38,599 nucleotides of DNA from Gemmataceae bacterium (GTDB taxonomy: Bacteria > Planctomycetota > Planctomycetia > Gemmatales > Gemmataceae), in assembly GCA_009692005.1 (NCBI GenBank), contig SHZZ01000037.1, positions 1 to 38,599 on the forward strand, in the 5' to 3' direction. Positions 24,861 to 34,162 of the stretch are shown piece after piece. Under the pieces are notes generated by a model. That model searched no databases and was not told the DNA's origin. It saw only the letters and a program-made list of their open reading frames with translations. Numbering within the stretch: position 1 is the stretch's first letter; each line of letters begins with the position of its first letter. Both the position numbers and the translations under genes were made by a program.

Positions 24861-25697
24861 ATGCGATTCAAGCGGGAAGACTTGCTGGCAAAATTCCGAA
24901 AACAGGTTCAGGCGGGCCAACCGATCGTAGGCGCCGGCGCCGGCGCCGGGATCAGCGCCAAAAGCGAGGAAGATGGCGGCATCGATCTTATCGTCATCTA
25001 CAACTCCGGTCGCTTCCGCATGGCTGGCAGGGGTTCCCTCGCGGGCATGCTTCCTTTTGGCAACGCCAACCAGATCGTGAAGGAGATGGCGCCCGAGATC
25101 CTCACCGCGGTGAAACATACTCCCGTGCTGGCAGGCGTCTGTGCCACCGACCCTTTTCTTCTCCGCGATTTATTCCTCAAGGAATTGAAGGAGATGGGGT
25201 TTGCTGGCATTCAGAATTTTCCCACCGTCGGATTAATTGATGGGTTGATGCGTGAAAATCTGGAAGAAACCGGGATGGGCTATCAGTGCGAGGTGGAATG
25301 CGTGGCGGCAGCGAGGCAAATGGACTTGCTGACCACCCCCTATGCCTTTAACCCCGGAGAGGGGGTGCGCATGACCCGTGCCGGCGCCGATATCGTTGTG
25401 GCGCACATGGGGCTGACCACCCGTGGCAGCATCGGGGCACGGACGGCGAAAACGCTGGAGGATAGCGTGCTGGCTGTGCGGGAAATCGCCCAGGCCTGCA
25501 AAGCGGAGCGAGGAGATGTTTTCGTACTATGCCATGGCGGGCCGATTGCCATGCCCGAGGACGCCCGCTTTGTGTTGGAGCAGGTGAAAGAAATCGACGG
25601 GTTTTATGGCGCCAGTTCCATGGAACGCTTGCCCGTGGAAGAGGCCATTACCCGACAGACCCGCGATTTTAAAAATTTAAAATTGAGTTCTCGCTGA
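24861..25697 (+). CDS. Phosphoenolpyruvate hydrolase family TIM-barrel protein
   Basis: 278 residues of the family often annotated 'phosphoenolpyruvate hydrolase' or TIM-barrel signal-transduction protein. Clear landmarks: [42 protein letters not shown] (read in parts: [27 protein letters not shown]), [40 protein letters not shown] and [14 protein letters not shown]. It resembles a homologue fused to sigma-54-type regulators and Tm-1-like proteins, but stands alone here. Catalytic role is not well settled for the family; cytosolic. It follows the membrane protein by 13 bases. Confidence 0.9.
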   Translation: MRFKREDLLAKFRKQVQAGQPIVGAGAGAGISAKSEEDGGIDLIVIYNSGRFRMAGRGSLAGMLPFGNANQIVKEMAPEILTAVKHTPVLAGVCATDPFLLRDLFLKELKEMGFAGIQNFPTVGLIDGLMRENLEETGMGYQCEVECVAAARQMDLLTTPYAFNPGEGVRMTRAGADIVVAHMGLTTRGSIGARTAKTLEDSVLAVREIAQACKAERGDVFVLCHGGPIAMPEDARFVLEQVKEIDGFYGASSMERLPVEEAITRQTRDFKNLKLSSR

Positions 25698-25700
25698 GTT

Positions 25701-26699
25701 TCAGGCCCGTAAGAAGTGCGAGGATTCCTGAACCAGCAAGCGCGCGGCAATACCCGCCCCCAATATCCCCGCCTCGTTCCCCAATGTGGCATAGCAGATT
25801 GCCTCGCCTTGCGAACATTCGGGGAAACTTTGATCCTTGACGAACCAGCGCACGCGGTTGAGGAAGTCGATCCCCGCCGCGATCATGCCCCCGCCCAGCA
25901 CCACTTTTTCCGGGTCGAACAGGTGTAAAAGGTTGACAATTCCCACGGCCAGCGCCAGGGCGGTTTCCTCCACCAGGCGGTCGGCAAGGGGATCGCCGCG
26001 CATGGCTGCTTCAAAAACATCCTTGCAGGAAAGAGTTTTCGCATCGGCTGGGCCGTGCAGATCCGAAATCTTATTAAAATCCTCGGCCAGCGCTTCGTAG
26101 GCCCGCTTGATGACAGAAGCACCGCCGGCATAGGCTTCTAAACAGCCGAACTGCCCACAGGAGCACGGCCGTGGCCGGATCATTTCCACCTTCATATGAC
26201 CAACTTCACCCGCCAGGCCATGCTTGCCTTCAATCAACCGTCCTTTATGGACCAACCCACCGCCGATCCCCGTTCCCAGGGTAAGGAAGGCCATGCTATC
26301 CGCGCCTTGGCCAGCGCCCAGCCATGCCTCCCCTAGTGCCGCCGCGTTGGCATCATTGAGAAACGCCGTTGGTTTGCCAAAGACTTTTTGCAAATGCTCG
26401 CGGACCGGCACGCGTTGCCAGCCCTTCAAATTCACCGCGTTCAAAACCATGCCCGCTTGCAAGTCGAGGATGCCTGGAACTGCCGCCCCTATGCCTGCCA
26501 CTTTCCCCAACGAGACTTCGCTTTCTTCCAGGCAATTGCGCATGGTCTCGGTAATTAGCTTGAGTCCAGCCTCGGGCCCGGCTTCAGGCAGCGCGGCGTC
26601 AATTCGGGAATGCAACAACTTGCCCCGGGCATCGAGAATACCAGCCTTGATGCCGGTGCCGCCCACATCCAATCCGATATAAAAGGGTTCCTCTTTCAT
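25701..26699 (-). CDS. ROK-family sugar kinase (glucokinase-like)
   Basis: 332 residues. ATG 26699 follows AGGATG. It has the N-terminal phosphate-binding motif DVGGTGIKAG (11-20), LNDANAAALGE with catalytic Asp116, LTLGTGIGGG (140-148), and the zinc motif CSCGQFGCLE with His168, Cys179, Cys181 and Cys186. No helix-turn-helix domain precedes it, so it is an enzyme rather than a NagC/XylR-type repressor. It probably phosphorylates glucose or an N-acetyl-hexosamine with ATP. It converges on the PEP-hydrolase-family gene with a 3-base gap. Sugar specificity cannot be read. Confidence 0.9.
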   Translation of the reverse strand: MKEEPFYIGLDVGGTGIKAGILDARGKLLHSRIDAALPEAGPEAGLKLITETMRNCLEESEVSLGKVAGIGAAVPGILDLQAGMVLNAVNLKGWQRVPVREHLQKVFGKPTAFLNDANAAALGEAWLGAGQGADSMAFLTLGTGIGGGLVHKGRLIEGKHGLAGEVGHMKVEMIRPRPCSCGQFGCLEAYAGGASVIKRAYEALAEDFNKISDLHGPADAKTLSCKDVFEAAMRGDPLADRLVEETALALAVGIVNLLHLFDPEKVVLGGGMIAAGIDFLNRVRWFVKDQSFPECSQGEAICYATLGNEAGILGAGIAARLLVQESSHFLRA

Positions 26700-26880
26700 G
26701 GCCAGCATCCTAGCCGATGCCCGGCCCGCGGGGCAGGGCAAAATAATAAAAGGGGGTCCATGGCTCAGGTTGAAACAGGTGAATAATTTGAAAAGGAATG
26801 ATTGGCAGAAAAATAAGAGGCAGTTCTTGAAAAGAACTTCAATGGTTGCTGAATACCCTTGTGGTTACGGGACTGCCTGG

Positions 26881-26928
26881 GGAAAAAGAAAAGGGCTGCA
26901 AATAAGCCTGCGACAGCTTTTGCAGCCC
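26881..26928 (-). terminator. Terminator of the DUF1549/DUF1553 gene
   Basis: On the minus strand GGGCTGCAAA (26919-26928) pairs with TTTGCAGCCC (26893-26902), ten base pairs perfect, with a partly paired 16-base loop, followed by TTTTCTTTTTCC (26881-26892). It lies 37 bases after the stop of the minus-strand gene upstream and probably ends that transcript. Confidence 0.85.
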
Positions 26929-26964
26929 CTGATGCCCTTAAACTAGCCCGCCGTCCTTCTCGGG

Positions 26965-28785
26965 TTAATGGTTCAAAATAAACTCATTGCTGTTGAGCAA
27001 AGCCCAGAAGAGGTCTTCATAGGGCGCGGCCGCGTCCTTGTCAGGTGTGCGCATGGTCATTTGCTGCCGTATCCGAGCTAACTCCGAAGCTTTAGGTAGA
27101 CGGTTCAATGTGGCCAGGAAGAGATCGTTAAATATGCCGGCTGGGATTTTGCGATTCTTGGCAATAACCATGGCCACGGTTCCTTTATCCTTGCGTGCAA
27201 TGGAAGCGTTAATGTCGCTGCCATTCATCATCAACAAGGCCTGCACAACGGTGCCATTAAAAGTGACCTCGTTGCCTTCGTCGTCGCCGAAATTGGAAAC
27301 CAGTTTATCGAGCCAGGCGGCGCGAGCCGTCTTGCGGGCTTCCTTGCTATCCCCCGCCTCGGCGCGAGTGGCCACCATCAGCGATTCAAACAATTGTTCC
27401 GGCCCCATCGATTTCAACAGCATGCGGGAAAACAGCCCTTCCGTCTCGGGTTTGTCGTTCGACCTGTTGGCGACAAAACTCAGGTTGTAGGCATTGCTAT
27501 TGCAAATCCAGCGGATGAGCTTTTTCAAATCGTAGTTGTAGTTCTTGAAGGAAGCGCCCAGCTCGGTTAGAAGCTCGGGGTTGGTGGGAACATTCTGGTC
27601 GTTGAAATCATCGACGGGATTGGTAAAACCTCGACCAAAGAAGACCCCCCACATGCGGTTGGCCAGCGACTTGGGGAAGTTTTCGTTTTCAAGGATGAAG
27701 GAGGCGAGCTGGTCGCGGCGAGGCGAGGATGGGTTCAGCTTCTTGTCTTCCATAAAGACGGCCTTGGTGGGCAGGATGACGCCATTGCGTTTTTCGAAGT
27801 AAATAATGCCGTCGGTATTTACGCTGGTGTTTTCTTTCAGAGTGAGTTTGGGCAAGGTCATTTGCCTGCGCATGTTTTCCAGGTTGGGCGGGGTTCCCAC
27901 CCGTTCCACCTGACGGAGAAAAGCGTTGATGCCCCAGAAATGTTTTTGGCCAATGGAGTTGTTGAACGGATGATCGTGGCATTGGGCGCACTGCATTTGA
28001 ATGCCAAGAAACAAGCGTGTGATTCGCGAGGTGATGGGGACCATTTCGAACTGGCCTTCCTCGGCTTTCTTGGCCGGAGGCACGGCCTCGCCGACATGCG
28101 CCAGGATGAAATTCACCGCCGAGTTTTTATCGTTATCTCCAGAAGCGGTGATCAAATCTTTCACCATCTCGTTGTAAGGCCGGTTCTGAGCAAACTGGTC
28201 TTCCAGCCAAACGGTAGTCTCTTCGTGGTATTTGCCTTTGCCAAACACCCCTGCCCGGCTCAAAAGCCAGTTGGCCCAGTGATTGCCCCAATGCCTTGGG
28301 TAATCATCGCTGGCCAAGAGTTCCTCGATGACTTGAGACCGCCTTGTGGCTGCGGGGTAGCGCATGAATTTGTGCATTTCCTCGAGCGAGGCAATCCGCC
28401 CAATGATGTCGAGGGAAACTCGACGGATGAATTCGTAATCGTCAATGAAGCCCGAAGGCACCACCTTGTTTTCTTTCCACCCGGCTTCCAGCTTGGTGTT
28501 GATGGAGTTCACCATTTGCTCGGTGATGTTTTTTTCTTCGGGAGATTTGGCAACGATTGTAAGCTTGGGAAACTTCGGCCAAGGGGGCAGCGCAACTGTC
28601 TTCTCTTTGACTTCCTTTTCTTCTTTGCCCTTGACCGCCTTGGTTTCTTTTTTGGGCTCTTCTTTTGTTACCTCGTCCTTTTTGACTTCCTGAGCCACGC
28701 TGGAAGACGCAACCACTCCAGCCAAGGAGAACACGGCCAGGGATGCCAGGAATTTCCAAAAAAGTTGTTTCGCAAGCGCAGTCAT
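26965..28785 (-). CDS. DUF1549/DUF1553 exported protein
   Basis: 606 residues from ATG 28785 (AAGGAG six bases upstream). Signal peptide (about 1-32), then a very charged Lys/Glu linker (35-62) with EEPKKETK repeats. The DUF1549 part shows DDYEFIRRVSLDIIGRIAS and WLLSRAG; the heme-type motif QCAQCHDHPF (Cys266, Cys269, His270) marks its end. DUF1553 follows: FGRGFTNPVDDFNDQNVPTNPELL, YNYDLKKLIRWICNSNAYNLS, and the end LNRLPKASELARIRQQM ... LLNSNEFILNH. The CxxCH could bind heme c. These are planctomycete-typical proteins of unsolved role. It has its own promoter at 28835-28864 and a terminator at 26881-26928. Confidence 0.9.
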   Translation of the reverse strand: MTALAKQLFWKFLASLAVFSLAGVVASSSVAQEVKKDEVTKEEPKKETKAVKGKEEKEVKEKTVALPPWPKFPKLTIVAKSPEEKNITEQMVNSINTKLEAGWKENKVVPSGFIDDYEFIRRVSLDIIGRIASLEEMHKFMRYPAATRRSQVIEELLASDDYPRHWGNHWANWLLSRAGVFGKGKYHEETTVWLEDQFAQNRPYNEMVKDLITASGDNDKNSAVNFILAHVGEAVPPAKKAEEGQFEMVPITSRITRLFLGIQMQCAQCHDHPFNNSIGQKHFWGINAFLRQVERVGTPPNLENMRRQMTLPKLTLKENTSVNTDGIIYFEKRNGVILPTKAVFMEDKKLNPSSPRRDQLASFILENENFPKSLANRMWGVFFGRGFTNPVDDFNDQNVPTNPELLTELGASFKNYNYDLKKLIRWICNSNAYNLSFVANRSNDKPETEGLFSRMLLKSMGPEQLFESLMVATRAEAGDSKEARKTARAAWLDKLVSNFGDDEGNEVTFNGTVVQALLMMNGSDINASIARKDKGTVAMVIAKNRKIPAGIFNDLFLATLNRLPKASELARIRQQMTMRTPDKDAAAPYEDLFWALLNSNEFILNH

Positions 28786-28834
28786 TTTTCGCTCCTTAAA
28801 CATGGACCTGGCATACCGCCAACCAACCCTTGGA

Positions 28835-28864
28835 ATTCTAATGCCTATACCAGGGGTTTGTCAA
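28835..28864 (-). promoter_or_regulatory. Sigma-70-like promoter of DUF1549/DUF1553 gene
   Basis: On the minus strand TTGACA (28859-28864) and TAGAAT (28835-28840) are 18 bases apart: a perfect -35 and a 5/6 -10 box, 50 bases before the ATG at 28785. A 12-base palindrome AGCCTTAAGGCT (28866-28877) lies just upstream of the -35 box and could be an operator. Confidence 0.65.
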
Positions 28865-28984
28865 AAGCCTTAAGGCTGGTTTTTCTCGAAAACGCTCTAT
28901 TCTATCTTTCAGGGATTCACTCAGTATTGGACGGTCTGGAAGAAAGGAAAGTTCCTCTATTTCCGCCCTTGGATGGAAATTACC

Positions 28985-29323
28985 ATGCGAATTGACCTGA
29001 ATAAAGTGGCTGGCTATGCCCAAAATGCCTGCACCGAGGAACTTCTTGACCGGGTGACCCTTTGGCGGCAAGGCATGGAAGCGGATGCCCTGCAAATCCT
29101 AGAAATGGAATTAGCCAAACGGGGGATTACTTTTCAAGAGGTTCAAAACCACGCTGAGCAGTGGTCGGGGCGAGTGGCGCGGGATGCCTCAGGCTTGCCC
29201 TTGGTATGCAAACAATGCCCCCGGCCAGCCACGGTTATTGGCTGGTCCTGGGTGAGAATACTCGGTTTATTGCCGTTGTTTCCCCGGCGCTGCGGGTATT
29301 GCGACACCCACAAGCCAGGATGA
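28985..29323 (+). CDS. Small protein with two CxxC pairs, possible zinc finger
   Basis: 112 residues from ATG 28985 (an ATG at 28973 is also possible; the ribosome site GGATGG is in front of the inner one). The N-terminal half is helical (LDRVTLWRQGMEADALQILEMELAKRGIT); the C-terminal half holds CKQC and CGYC with a hydrophobic patch between (ATVIGWSWVRILGLLPLF), which suggests one four-cysteine zinc site and perhaps membrane contact. It starts in the gap left of the minus-strand DUF1549 gene, whose promoter overlaps its upstream region, and ends two bases before the small basic gene that runs towards it. Unknown function. Confidence 0.55.
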   Translation: MRIDLNKVAGYAQNACTEELLDRVTLWRQGMEADALQILEMELAKRGITFQEVQNHAEQWSGRVARDASGLPLVCKQCPRPATVIGWSWVRILGLLPLFPRRCGYCDTHKPG

Positions 29324-29325
29324 GT

Positions 29326-29568
29326 TTACTTTTCGGACAATACCAGACTGACATCTGCCTGGGTAATCTGTTTGGAAGGCTTATTCAACTTGTGGCTGAG
29401 CCAACTCATTACGATGGGTGTGTAGGGAAGTTGCCCTTTTTTCAGCGCCACCACAAGCCGGTTATCCCGCCGAGCTCGCTCTTTGATTTTTTTCTTTCCA
29501 TTCACCTGGCGGGAAAGGCGCTGATCAAGCTTTTGCAAGGTTTTCCGCTGTTTTCGTGAAATGTCCAT
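29326..29568 (-). CDS. Small basic protein, unknown function
   Basis: 80 residues, strongly basic (many K and R in MDISRKQRKTLQKLDQRL and KKKIKERARRDNR), followed by IVMSWLSHKLNKPSKQITQADVSLVLSEK. GGGGAG stands eight bases before the ATG, so it looks like a real gene. It may bind nucleic acid or ribosomes. It lies downstream of the cytochrome–WD40 gene (69 bases) and converges on the zinc-finger-like gene (2 bases). Confidence 0.6.
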   Translation of the reverse strand: MDISRKQRKTLQKLDQRLSRQVNGKKKIKERARRDNRLVVALKKGQLPYTPIVMSWLSHKLNKPSKQITQADVSLVLSEK

Positions 29569-29637
29569 GGTTCATGCTCCCCTAAGGAACTGCAAAAGGC
29601 TCAAGGGCCCCGTTAATTCGCCAAAAGGTACAAAATA

Positions 29638-31695
29638 TCAGGATTTGGGGCCAACGGCCAGTGTCAGGGCCGCCTTTAAGCGGTTCCAGTAGGCATGTTT
29701 GGCTGCCAAGGCGCTGTCGATAGTGGCTGCTTTTGCCGCCACCAGGGCGGTTTGAGCCTGCCCACCCTGCAAGGCTTTTAGTTGCGTTTCCACCTGCTTT
29801 GGCAATGCTGCCACTTGCGATTGAGAGGTTTGCAGTTTGGCGGCGGCCTCCTTGACGAGAACCTCGGCGTCGGCAACTGCTTTTGCAGCCTCTAGCCCCG
29901 TTTGCTTCAGCTTGGGCAATTCCAGATTGGCCCTGGCGAGATTCTCTTGGGCCAGTTGAATAGCCTTGGGGAAGGCAGTTTCCTGCTTATTCTTCAGAGC
30001 CCCGTCGTTCAGCCGGGCCAGGGATTCCTGAATCGATTGGGCCAGGATTTCCCTCGACCTCACTTCCAAATTGGCCTGGGTTTGCAAGTTTTTTGCCTGA
30101 ACAGCGGCTTGCTGCAACTGCGGGATTTTTACTTGAAATTCCTTGACTGTCTGCTGGCTCTCGGCCAGGGCCTTTTGCGTGCCATCCAGGGCTGCTTTCA
30201 AAGTATTTTCTTGGGTCTTAACGGCAGCCAGGTCGCCCGCTGCCTTTTGCGATTGGTCAAGCAACAAGGCCAGTTCCTTGGTCGAGGCTTCCAATTGTTC
30301 TTTCAAACTGGGCGGGTTGCTGGCCAAGACGGCCAGTTTTTTCCCATCGGCGACATTGAAGCAAGTAATATTCCCTGTCCAGTCGCCGACGAAAACCTTG
30401 GTGGCGTCGTGGGAAGGAGCGACGGAGAGAGCCAAGTCGGGCAGGGCCTCGAAAGTTCTGATCGCTGCGCCGTTGGCATCCCAGATTTTCGCCACGCGGT
30501 CTCGGCCGGAGGTCAAGATTTGCCCTTCACGGTGGTAACTGACTGCCGAGGCGCCGCCTCCATGAGCCCCCACGGAGCGGACCTGCGAACCATTCTCCAA
30601 TTCCCAAAAGCGCAGGGTGGAATCTTCGCTGGTAGACACCAGGATGTTGCCGTCTGCCCGCCAGGAAAGTCCGGTGATAAAGGCTGAATGTCCGCGCAAA
30701 GAGAAGTACTCCTTGCCTGTGTGCGCTTCCCAAACAAAGAGCCCGCCGTTGCGGTCGCCAGAGGCCAGCAGAACCCCATCTGGGCTGTATTCAACCGAGG
30801 TAACCCAGTCGGTGTGCTTGCGTATTTCATGCAGAAGCTTGCCATCGGCAGTGGAATAAACGCGGACGACCTTGCTGGGGCTTCCCAGGGCGATTTGCGT
30901 TTGATCGGGGCTGAAATCAGCGGCAAGAACAGCGTCGGATTCTTCGCCCACGGTCAGGACCTGCTGCCCGGTTTTTAGGTTGAACAAAATGGCTTTTCCG
31001 GATTTACCTCCGCGACCACCGCCCGCCAGCAAGAAAGCGCCATTGCGGCTGAACTTGATCACCGTGGGAAAGCCATCGGGAAAAGGAATGACCCCAATGA
31101 AATCCAGGGTGTCGGTGTTGTACAGGACAATTTGTTTCTGCCCGCCGATTGCCAGGACAGGAGCCCAAGGACTGGCGGCCATGGCCGTTACCGCGGTGCC
31201 CCGTTTGGAAAGCACTTCGGGATCGAGGCGGGGATTTTCCGGCATGGGCGGCGGGCCTTCCGGGCGGCCTCGTCGAACGGTACCCAAAGCGATTTCAGTT
31301 TTGGGTTTGTTCAATGCCAGGGCTTTTCCCCCGGGAGTTTCCAGCATGCCTTCCTTGATCCACTGATGCAGCAGAGTGATCGAGGCCTCGGAAACCTTGG
31401 GACCTTTGGGCGGCATGAAAGGCTCCACCTTGTGAGCCACCACCTGGTAAAGGGAGCTGCCTTCGGGATTGCCCGGCTTGGCAATGATGCCGGAACTTCC
31501 TCCCTCCATAATTTTTGCGTAACTGTTGAGAATAACTCCTGAACTTTTCTTGTCAGGATTGTGGCAAGCGACGCACTTGTCCTGGAAGAAGGGGAGAATG
31601 TGTTCTTGGTAATTGATCTTCTTGGCCGGGGCCTGAGCTGTGGCCGAGGCTCCGGTGACAAGGATCAAAAGAATGAGTGAAAATCCACGAAACAT
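29638..31695 (-). CDS. Cytochrome c–WD40–coiled-coil exported protein
   Basis: 685 residues. Signal peptide 1-21, then a planctomycete-type cytochrome c domain with CVACH (41-45) and a possible distal Met in VEPFMPPKGP (about 91-96). A WD40 part (about 170-460) follows; blades read FSPDQTQIALGS, LLHEIRKHTDWVTSVEYSPDGVLLASGDRNGGLFVWEAHTG in parts, SWRADGNILVSTSEDSTLRFWELENG and VSYHREGQILTSGRDRVAKIWD. The last 210 residues are a long alanine/glutamine-rich coiled coil. Periplasmic or surface position is expected. It follows the Big2/DUF1549 gene by 24 bases, so they probably share an operon. The heme may be linked to electron transfer, but no partner is known. Confidence 0.9.
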   Translation of the reverse strand: MFRGFSLILLILVTGASATAQAPAKKINYQEHILPFFQDKCVACHNPDKKSSGVILNSYAKIMEGGSSGIIAKPGNPEGSSLYQVVAHKVEPFMPPKGPKVSEASITLLHQWIKEGMLETPGGKALALNKPKTEIALGTVRRGRPEGPPPMPENPRLDPEVLSKRGTAVTAMAASPWAPVLAIGGQKQIVLYNTDTLDFIGVIPFPDGFPTVIKFSRNGAFLLAGGGRGGKSGKAILFNLKTGQQVLTVGEESDAVLAADFSPDQTQIALGSPSKVVRVYSTADGKLLHEIRKHTDWVTSVEYSPDGVLLASGDRNGGLFVWEAHTGKEYFSLRGHSAFITGLSWRADGNILVSTSEDSTLRFWELENGSQVRSVGAHGGGASAVSYHREGQILTSGRDRVAKIWDANGAAIRTFEALPDLALSVAPSHDATKVFVGDWTGNITCFNVADGKKLAVLASNPPSLKEQLEASTKELALLLDQSQKAAGDLAAVKTQENTLKAALDGTQKALAESQQTVKEFQVKIPQLQQAAVQAKNLQTQANLEVRSREILAQSIQESLARLNDGALKNKQETAFPKAIQLAQENLARANLELPKLKQTGLEAAKAVADAEVLVKEAAAKLQTSQSQVAALPKQVETQLKALQGGQAQTALVAAKAATIDSALAAKHAYWNRLKAALTLAVGPKS

Positions 31696-31719
31696 AATGC
31701 CATCCCAGGTGCGGAGTCC

Positions 31720-34149
31720 TTAGTGGTTAAACATGTACTCTCGGGTGTTCAAAACAGCCCAGAAAGCGTCTTCCAGGGTTCGTTTCTTGTCCGTCTCGGC
31801 GTTGACCAAGGCGACCATCTTCGATTTCTCATCGGCCGAGGGCAGACGGGTCAGGCAGCGGATGAAAATTTCCTCGATGATTTGCTCGGGGGTTTTCTTT
31901 TCGTCCAGCCGTTTACCCACAAGGTTGCCCTGCAGGATGCGCTGCGTGGTGGCATCGCCATTTAGCAGGTGAAGCGACTGGCTTAAAGTCGGCTCCAGTT
32001 TGACCTCGCAAGAACAGACAGATTCCCTGGTGGCCCGGCCGAAGGTGGTCAGGAAGTAAGTGGAAACCCTGCCATCCACGATTTGCACTGCGCGAGATCC
32101 CAAAGGAAGGCCGGGGAACTTGTTCTTGGTTTCTGTTACCTGGCTGATGCAATCGAGAAAAGTCTCGGCCTTGATCCTGCGAATGAAGCTGTGGCTGTAG
32201 TTGCGCGAATCGCTCTCATTGCCCGGGACGGCCTGGGTGGACAACTGGTAAGTGTTGGAAGTGCAAATGTCCCGGACCAGTTTCTTGAAATCGTAGTTGT
32301 AACTGGTGAACCGTTTCCCCAGTTCTTGAAGCAGTTCTTGATTGGAAGCAGGGTTGCTGACGCGGACATCGTCGGCTTCGTTGATGATCCCAACGCCGAA
32401 GAAATGCGCCCAAACGATGTTGCCCAAGTTGGTGGCAAAGTAGGGGTTTTCCGGCGAGGCCAGCCAAGTCGACATGATTTGCCTGCGGTCCTTGCCGACA
32501 GTGTCGGGAGCATTGCCACCAAGAAACTTGGGCGGCAAAGGCCGGCCTTTTACCGGATGATTCAATTCCCCGCCGCCGCTGTTATAGACCACCACTTCCC
32601 TGGGATCGTCGGTCCCCTTTCTGCCAATCTGGGTGAAGAAAGAGGCGAACCCGTAGTAATCGTCCATGGTCCAACGGTCGAAGGGATGGTTATGGCACTG
32701 GGCGCATTGGATGCGCATGCCCATGAAAACCTGGGCTACATTTTCCGTCACCTTGAGGATGTCGGTCTCGTTCTGATAGTAGTTGGTGGCCGGACTTTTG
32801 AAAGTTCCCCCATTGGCGCCCAGCAATTCCTGCACCCACTGATTGAGCGGGACATTGCGGGCAATACGGTCCTGCAACCAGTTGTAATAGGCCAGGGTGG
32901 CCTTGTAACTAACCTGATTGGAACTGCGGATTTGCAGAAGTTCGGCCCATTTCAATACCCACAGTTCGGCGAATTCCTTGCGATCCAGCAAGTCGTCCAC
33001 CAGTTGATCCCGCTTGTTGGCCGCCTTGTTGGCCATGAATTTGGTGAATTCTTCCGGAGTGGGCAGAGTGCCGGTGATGTCGAGGAAGGCCCGGCGAAGG
33101 AAGACCTCGTCGGAGCACAAGGTGGAAAGGGGAATGCGCAACTTCTTCAGCTTGGCGTTTACAAAAGTGTCGATGTAATTCTTTTCCACCACCGGGGGAA
33201 AAGTGAACTTCAAATCTTTGGGAAGCACGATAAAGGGAGAACCTACGGTGAAAGTGTGGAAGCGGGCCATGATAAAGGCTTCGCCGCGGTCGCCCGCGGT
33301 GACCAGTCCCTCGGGGGAAATCTTGGCCGAGGTTTCATTATTGCTCAGGAACAAAGTCAGGTTGGTGACATCGCGCTGTGTGCCATCGGAATACCGGGCC
33401 AGCACGACCAGGGTTTGAGTGCTGCCTTTGCCATCCATGACCGCGTTTTTTGGGAAAAGATCGACACCAATGGGCAAGGCGACAGTGGGGGAGTCGGCCG
33501 GAGCCCCCGCTTCCAGCCAGCGAAGCATGGAAGTGATGTACTGGTCGCCCATAGTATAGCGTTGACCGCCGGTATGAGGCACTTTGCCGGTGGCTTTTTC
33601 GATCATGAGGCTTTCCGCGGGCAGAGCCAGGTTGATGCGGCGGCCATTCAACTCACGGGTCAGGCGGTAATGATCGCCATCGGGGTCGAAGCCGAAGAGG
33701 GAAAGGCGGAAGCCGTCTTTACCCCGTGCGGCGCCATGGCAGCCACCCTGGTTGCAACCGGCGCGCATGAAGGTCGGCATGACATCTTGCTTGAAGCTAA
33801 TGGGGCGGTCTGCCAGAGCCTGGGTGACCACCAAGGGAGCTGCACAAGTCAAGCCGTTGAATTCCGCCGTCAGCGTGCCTTTGCCATCGGCCTGCGGCGT
33901 GAGTATGGAGTTCTCCAGGCGCGCCATCTTGGGATCGGAAAAAGTGAACTTGGCCTGCGCCGTCACATCCCGGGTGACCCCGTCGGGGTAGGTGGCTTGC
34001 ACGATCACGCGCTGCAATCCGCGCGAGGTTTGCAATTGAATGTCCGGTGGGAAAAGGGCCAAGCTGGCCGGTTTACCCGGCGATTGCCCCAATGCCTGCA
34101 AGGGAAGCGCCAACGCCAGCGCGGCTACAAAAAGCGTGATCGGTTTCAT
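31720..34149 (-). CDS. Big2/DUF1549/DUF1553 exported protein
   Basis: 809 residues. Signal peptide 1-21. Residues ~30-110 form a Big2-like immunoglobulin domain (LQRVIVQATYPDGVTRDVTAQAKFTFSD). A cytochrome-like part follows with GCNQGGCHGAARGKDGFRLSLFGFDPDGDHY read in parts: Cys132, Cys137, His138, a CX4CH motif. A second Big2-like domain lies at about 225-315 (VVLARYSDGTQRDVTNLTLFLSNN). DUF1549 begins at KKLRIPLSTLCSDEVFLRRAFLDITG, with QCAQCHNHPFDRW, and DUF1553 closes the protein (FFGVGIINEADDVRVSNPASNQELL, LLNGDATTQRIL, LNTREYMFNH). Its ribosome site AGGAAAGGA precedes ATG 34149. Adjacent genes are tightly spaced on the same strand. Confidence 0.92.
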   Translation of the reverse strand: MKPITLFVAALALALPLQALGQSPGKPASLALFPPDIQLQTSRGLQRVIVQATYPDGVTRDVTAQAKFTFSDPKMARLENSILTPQADGKGTLTAEFNGLTCAAPLVVTQALADRPISFKQDVMPTFMRAGCNQGGCHGAARGKDGFRLSLFGFDPDGDHYRLTRELNGRRINLALPAESLMIEKATGKVPHTGGQRYTMGDQYITSMLRWLEAGAPADSPTVALPIGVDLFPKNAVMDGKGSTQTLVVLARYSDGTQRDVTNLTLFLSNNETSAKISPEGLVTAGDRGEAFIMARFHTFTVGSPFIVLPKDLKFTFPPVVEKNYIDTFVNAKLKKLRIPLSTLCSDEVFLRRAFLDITGTLPTPEEFTKFMANKAANKRDQLVDDLLDRKEFAELWVLKWAELLQIRSSNQVSYKATLAYYNWLQDRIARNVPLNQWVQELLGANGGTFKSPATNYYQNETDILKVTENVAQVFMGMRIQCAQCHNHPFDRWTMDDYYGFASFFTQIGRKGTDDPREVVVYNSGGGELNHPVKGRPLPPKFLGGNAPDTVGKDRRQIMSTWLASPENPYFATNLGNIVWAHFFGVGIINEADDVRVSNPASNQELLQELGKRFTSYNYDFKKLVRDICTSNTYQLSTQAVPGNESDSRNYSHSFIRRIKAETFLDCISQVTETKNKFPGLPLGSRAVQIVDGRVSTYFLTTFGRATRESVCSCEVKLEPTLSQSLHLLNGDATTQRILQGNLVGKRLDEKKTPEQIIEEIFIRCLTRLPSADEKSKMVALVNAETDKKRTLEDAFWAVLNTREYMFNH

Positions 34150-34162
34150 GTCTAGTCCTTTC

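Noticed and set aside
28866-28877. 12-base palindrome AGCCTTAAGGCT followed by a T-rich run, looking like a terminator on the plus strand
   Set aside because: No plus-strand gene lies upstream that it could terminate; noted instead as a possible operator near the promoter.
27862-28995. Plus-strand open frame (377 codons) opposite the second DUF1549 gene
   Set aside because: No ribosome site, no motif; it covers a gene with clear signal peptide and CxxCH motif on the minus strand.
32083-34155. Very long plus-strand open frame (690 codons) opposite the Big2/DUF1549 gene
   Set aside because: The minus-strand protein has clear domains and a ribosome site; the opposite frame is a by-product of GC-rich codon use.
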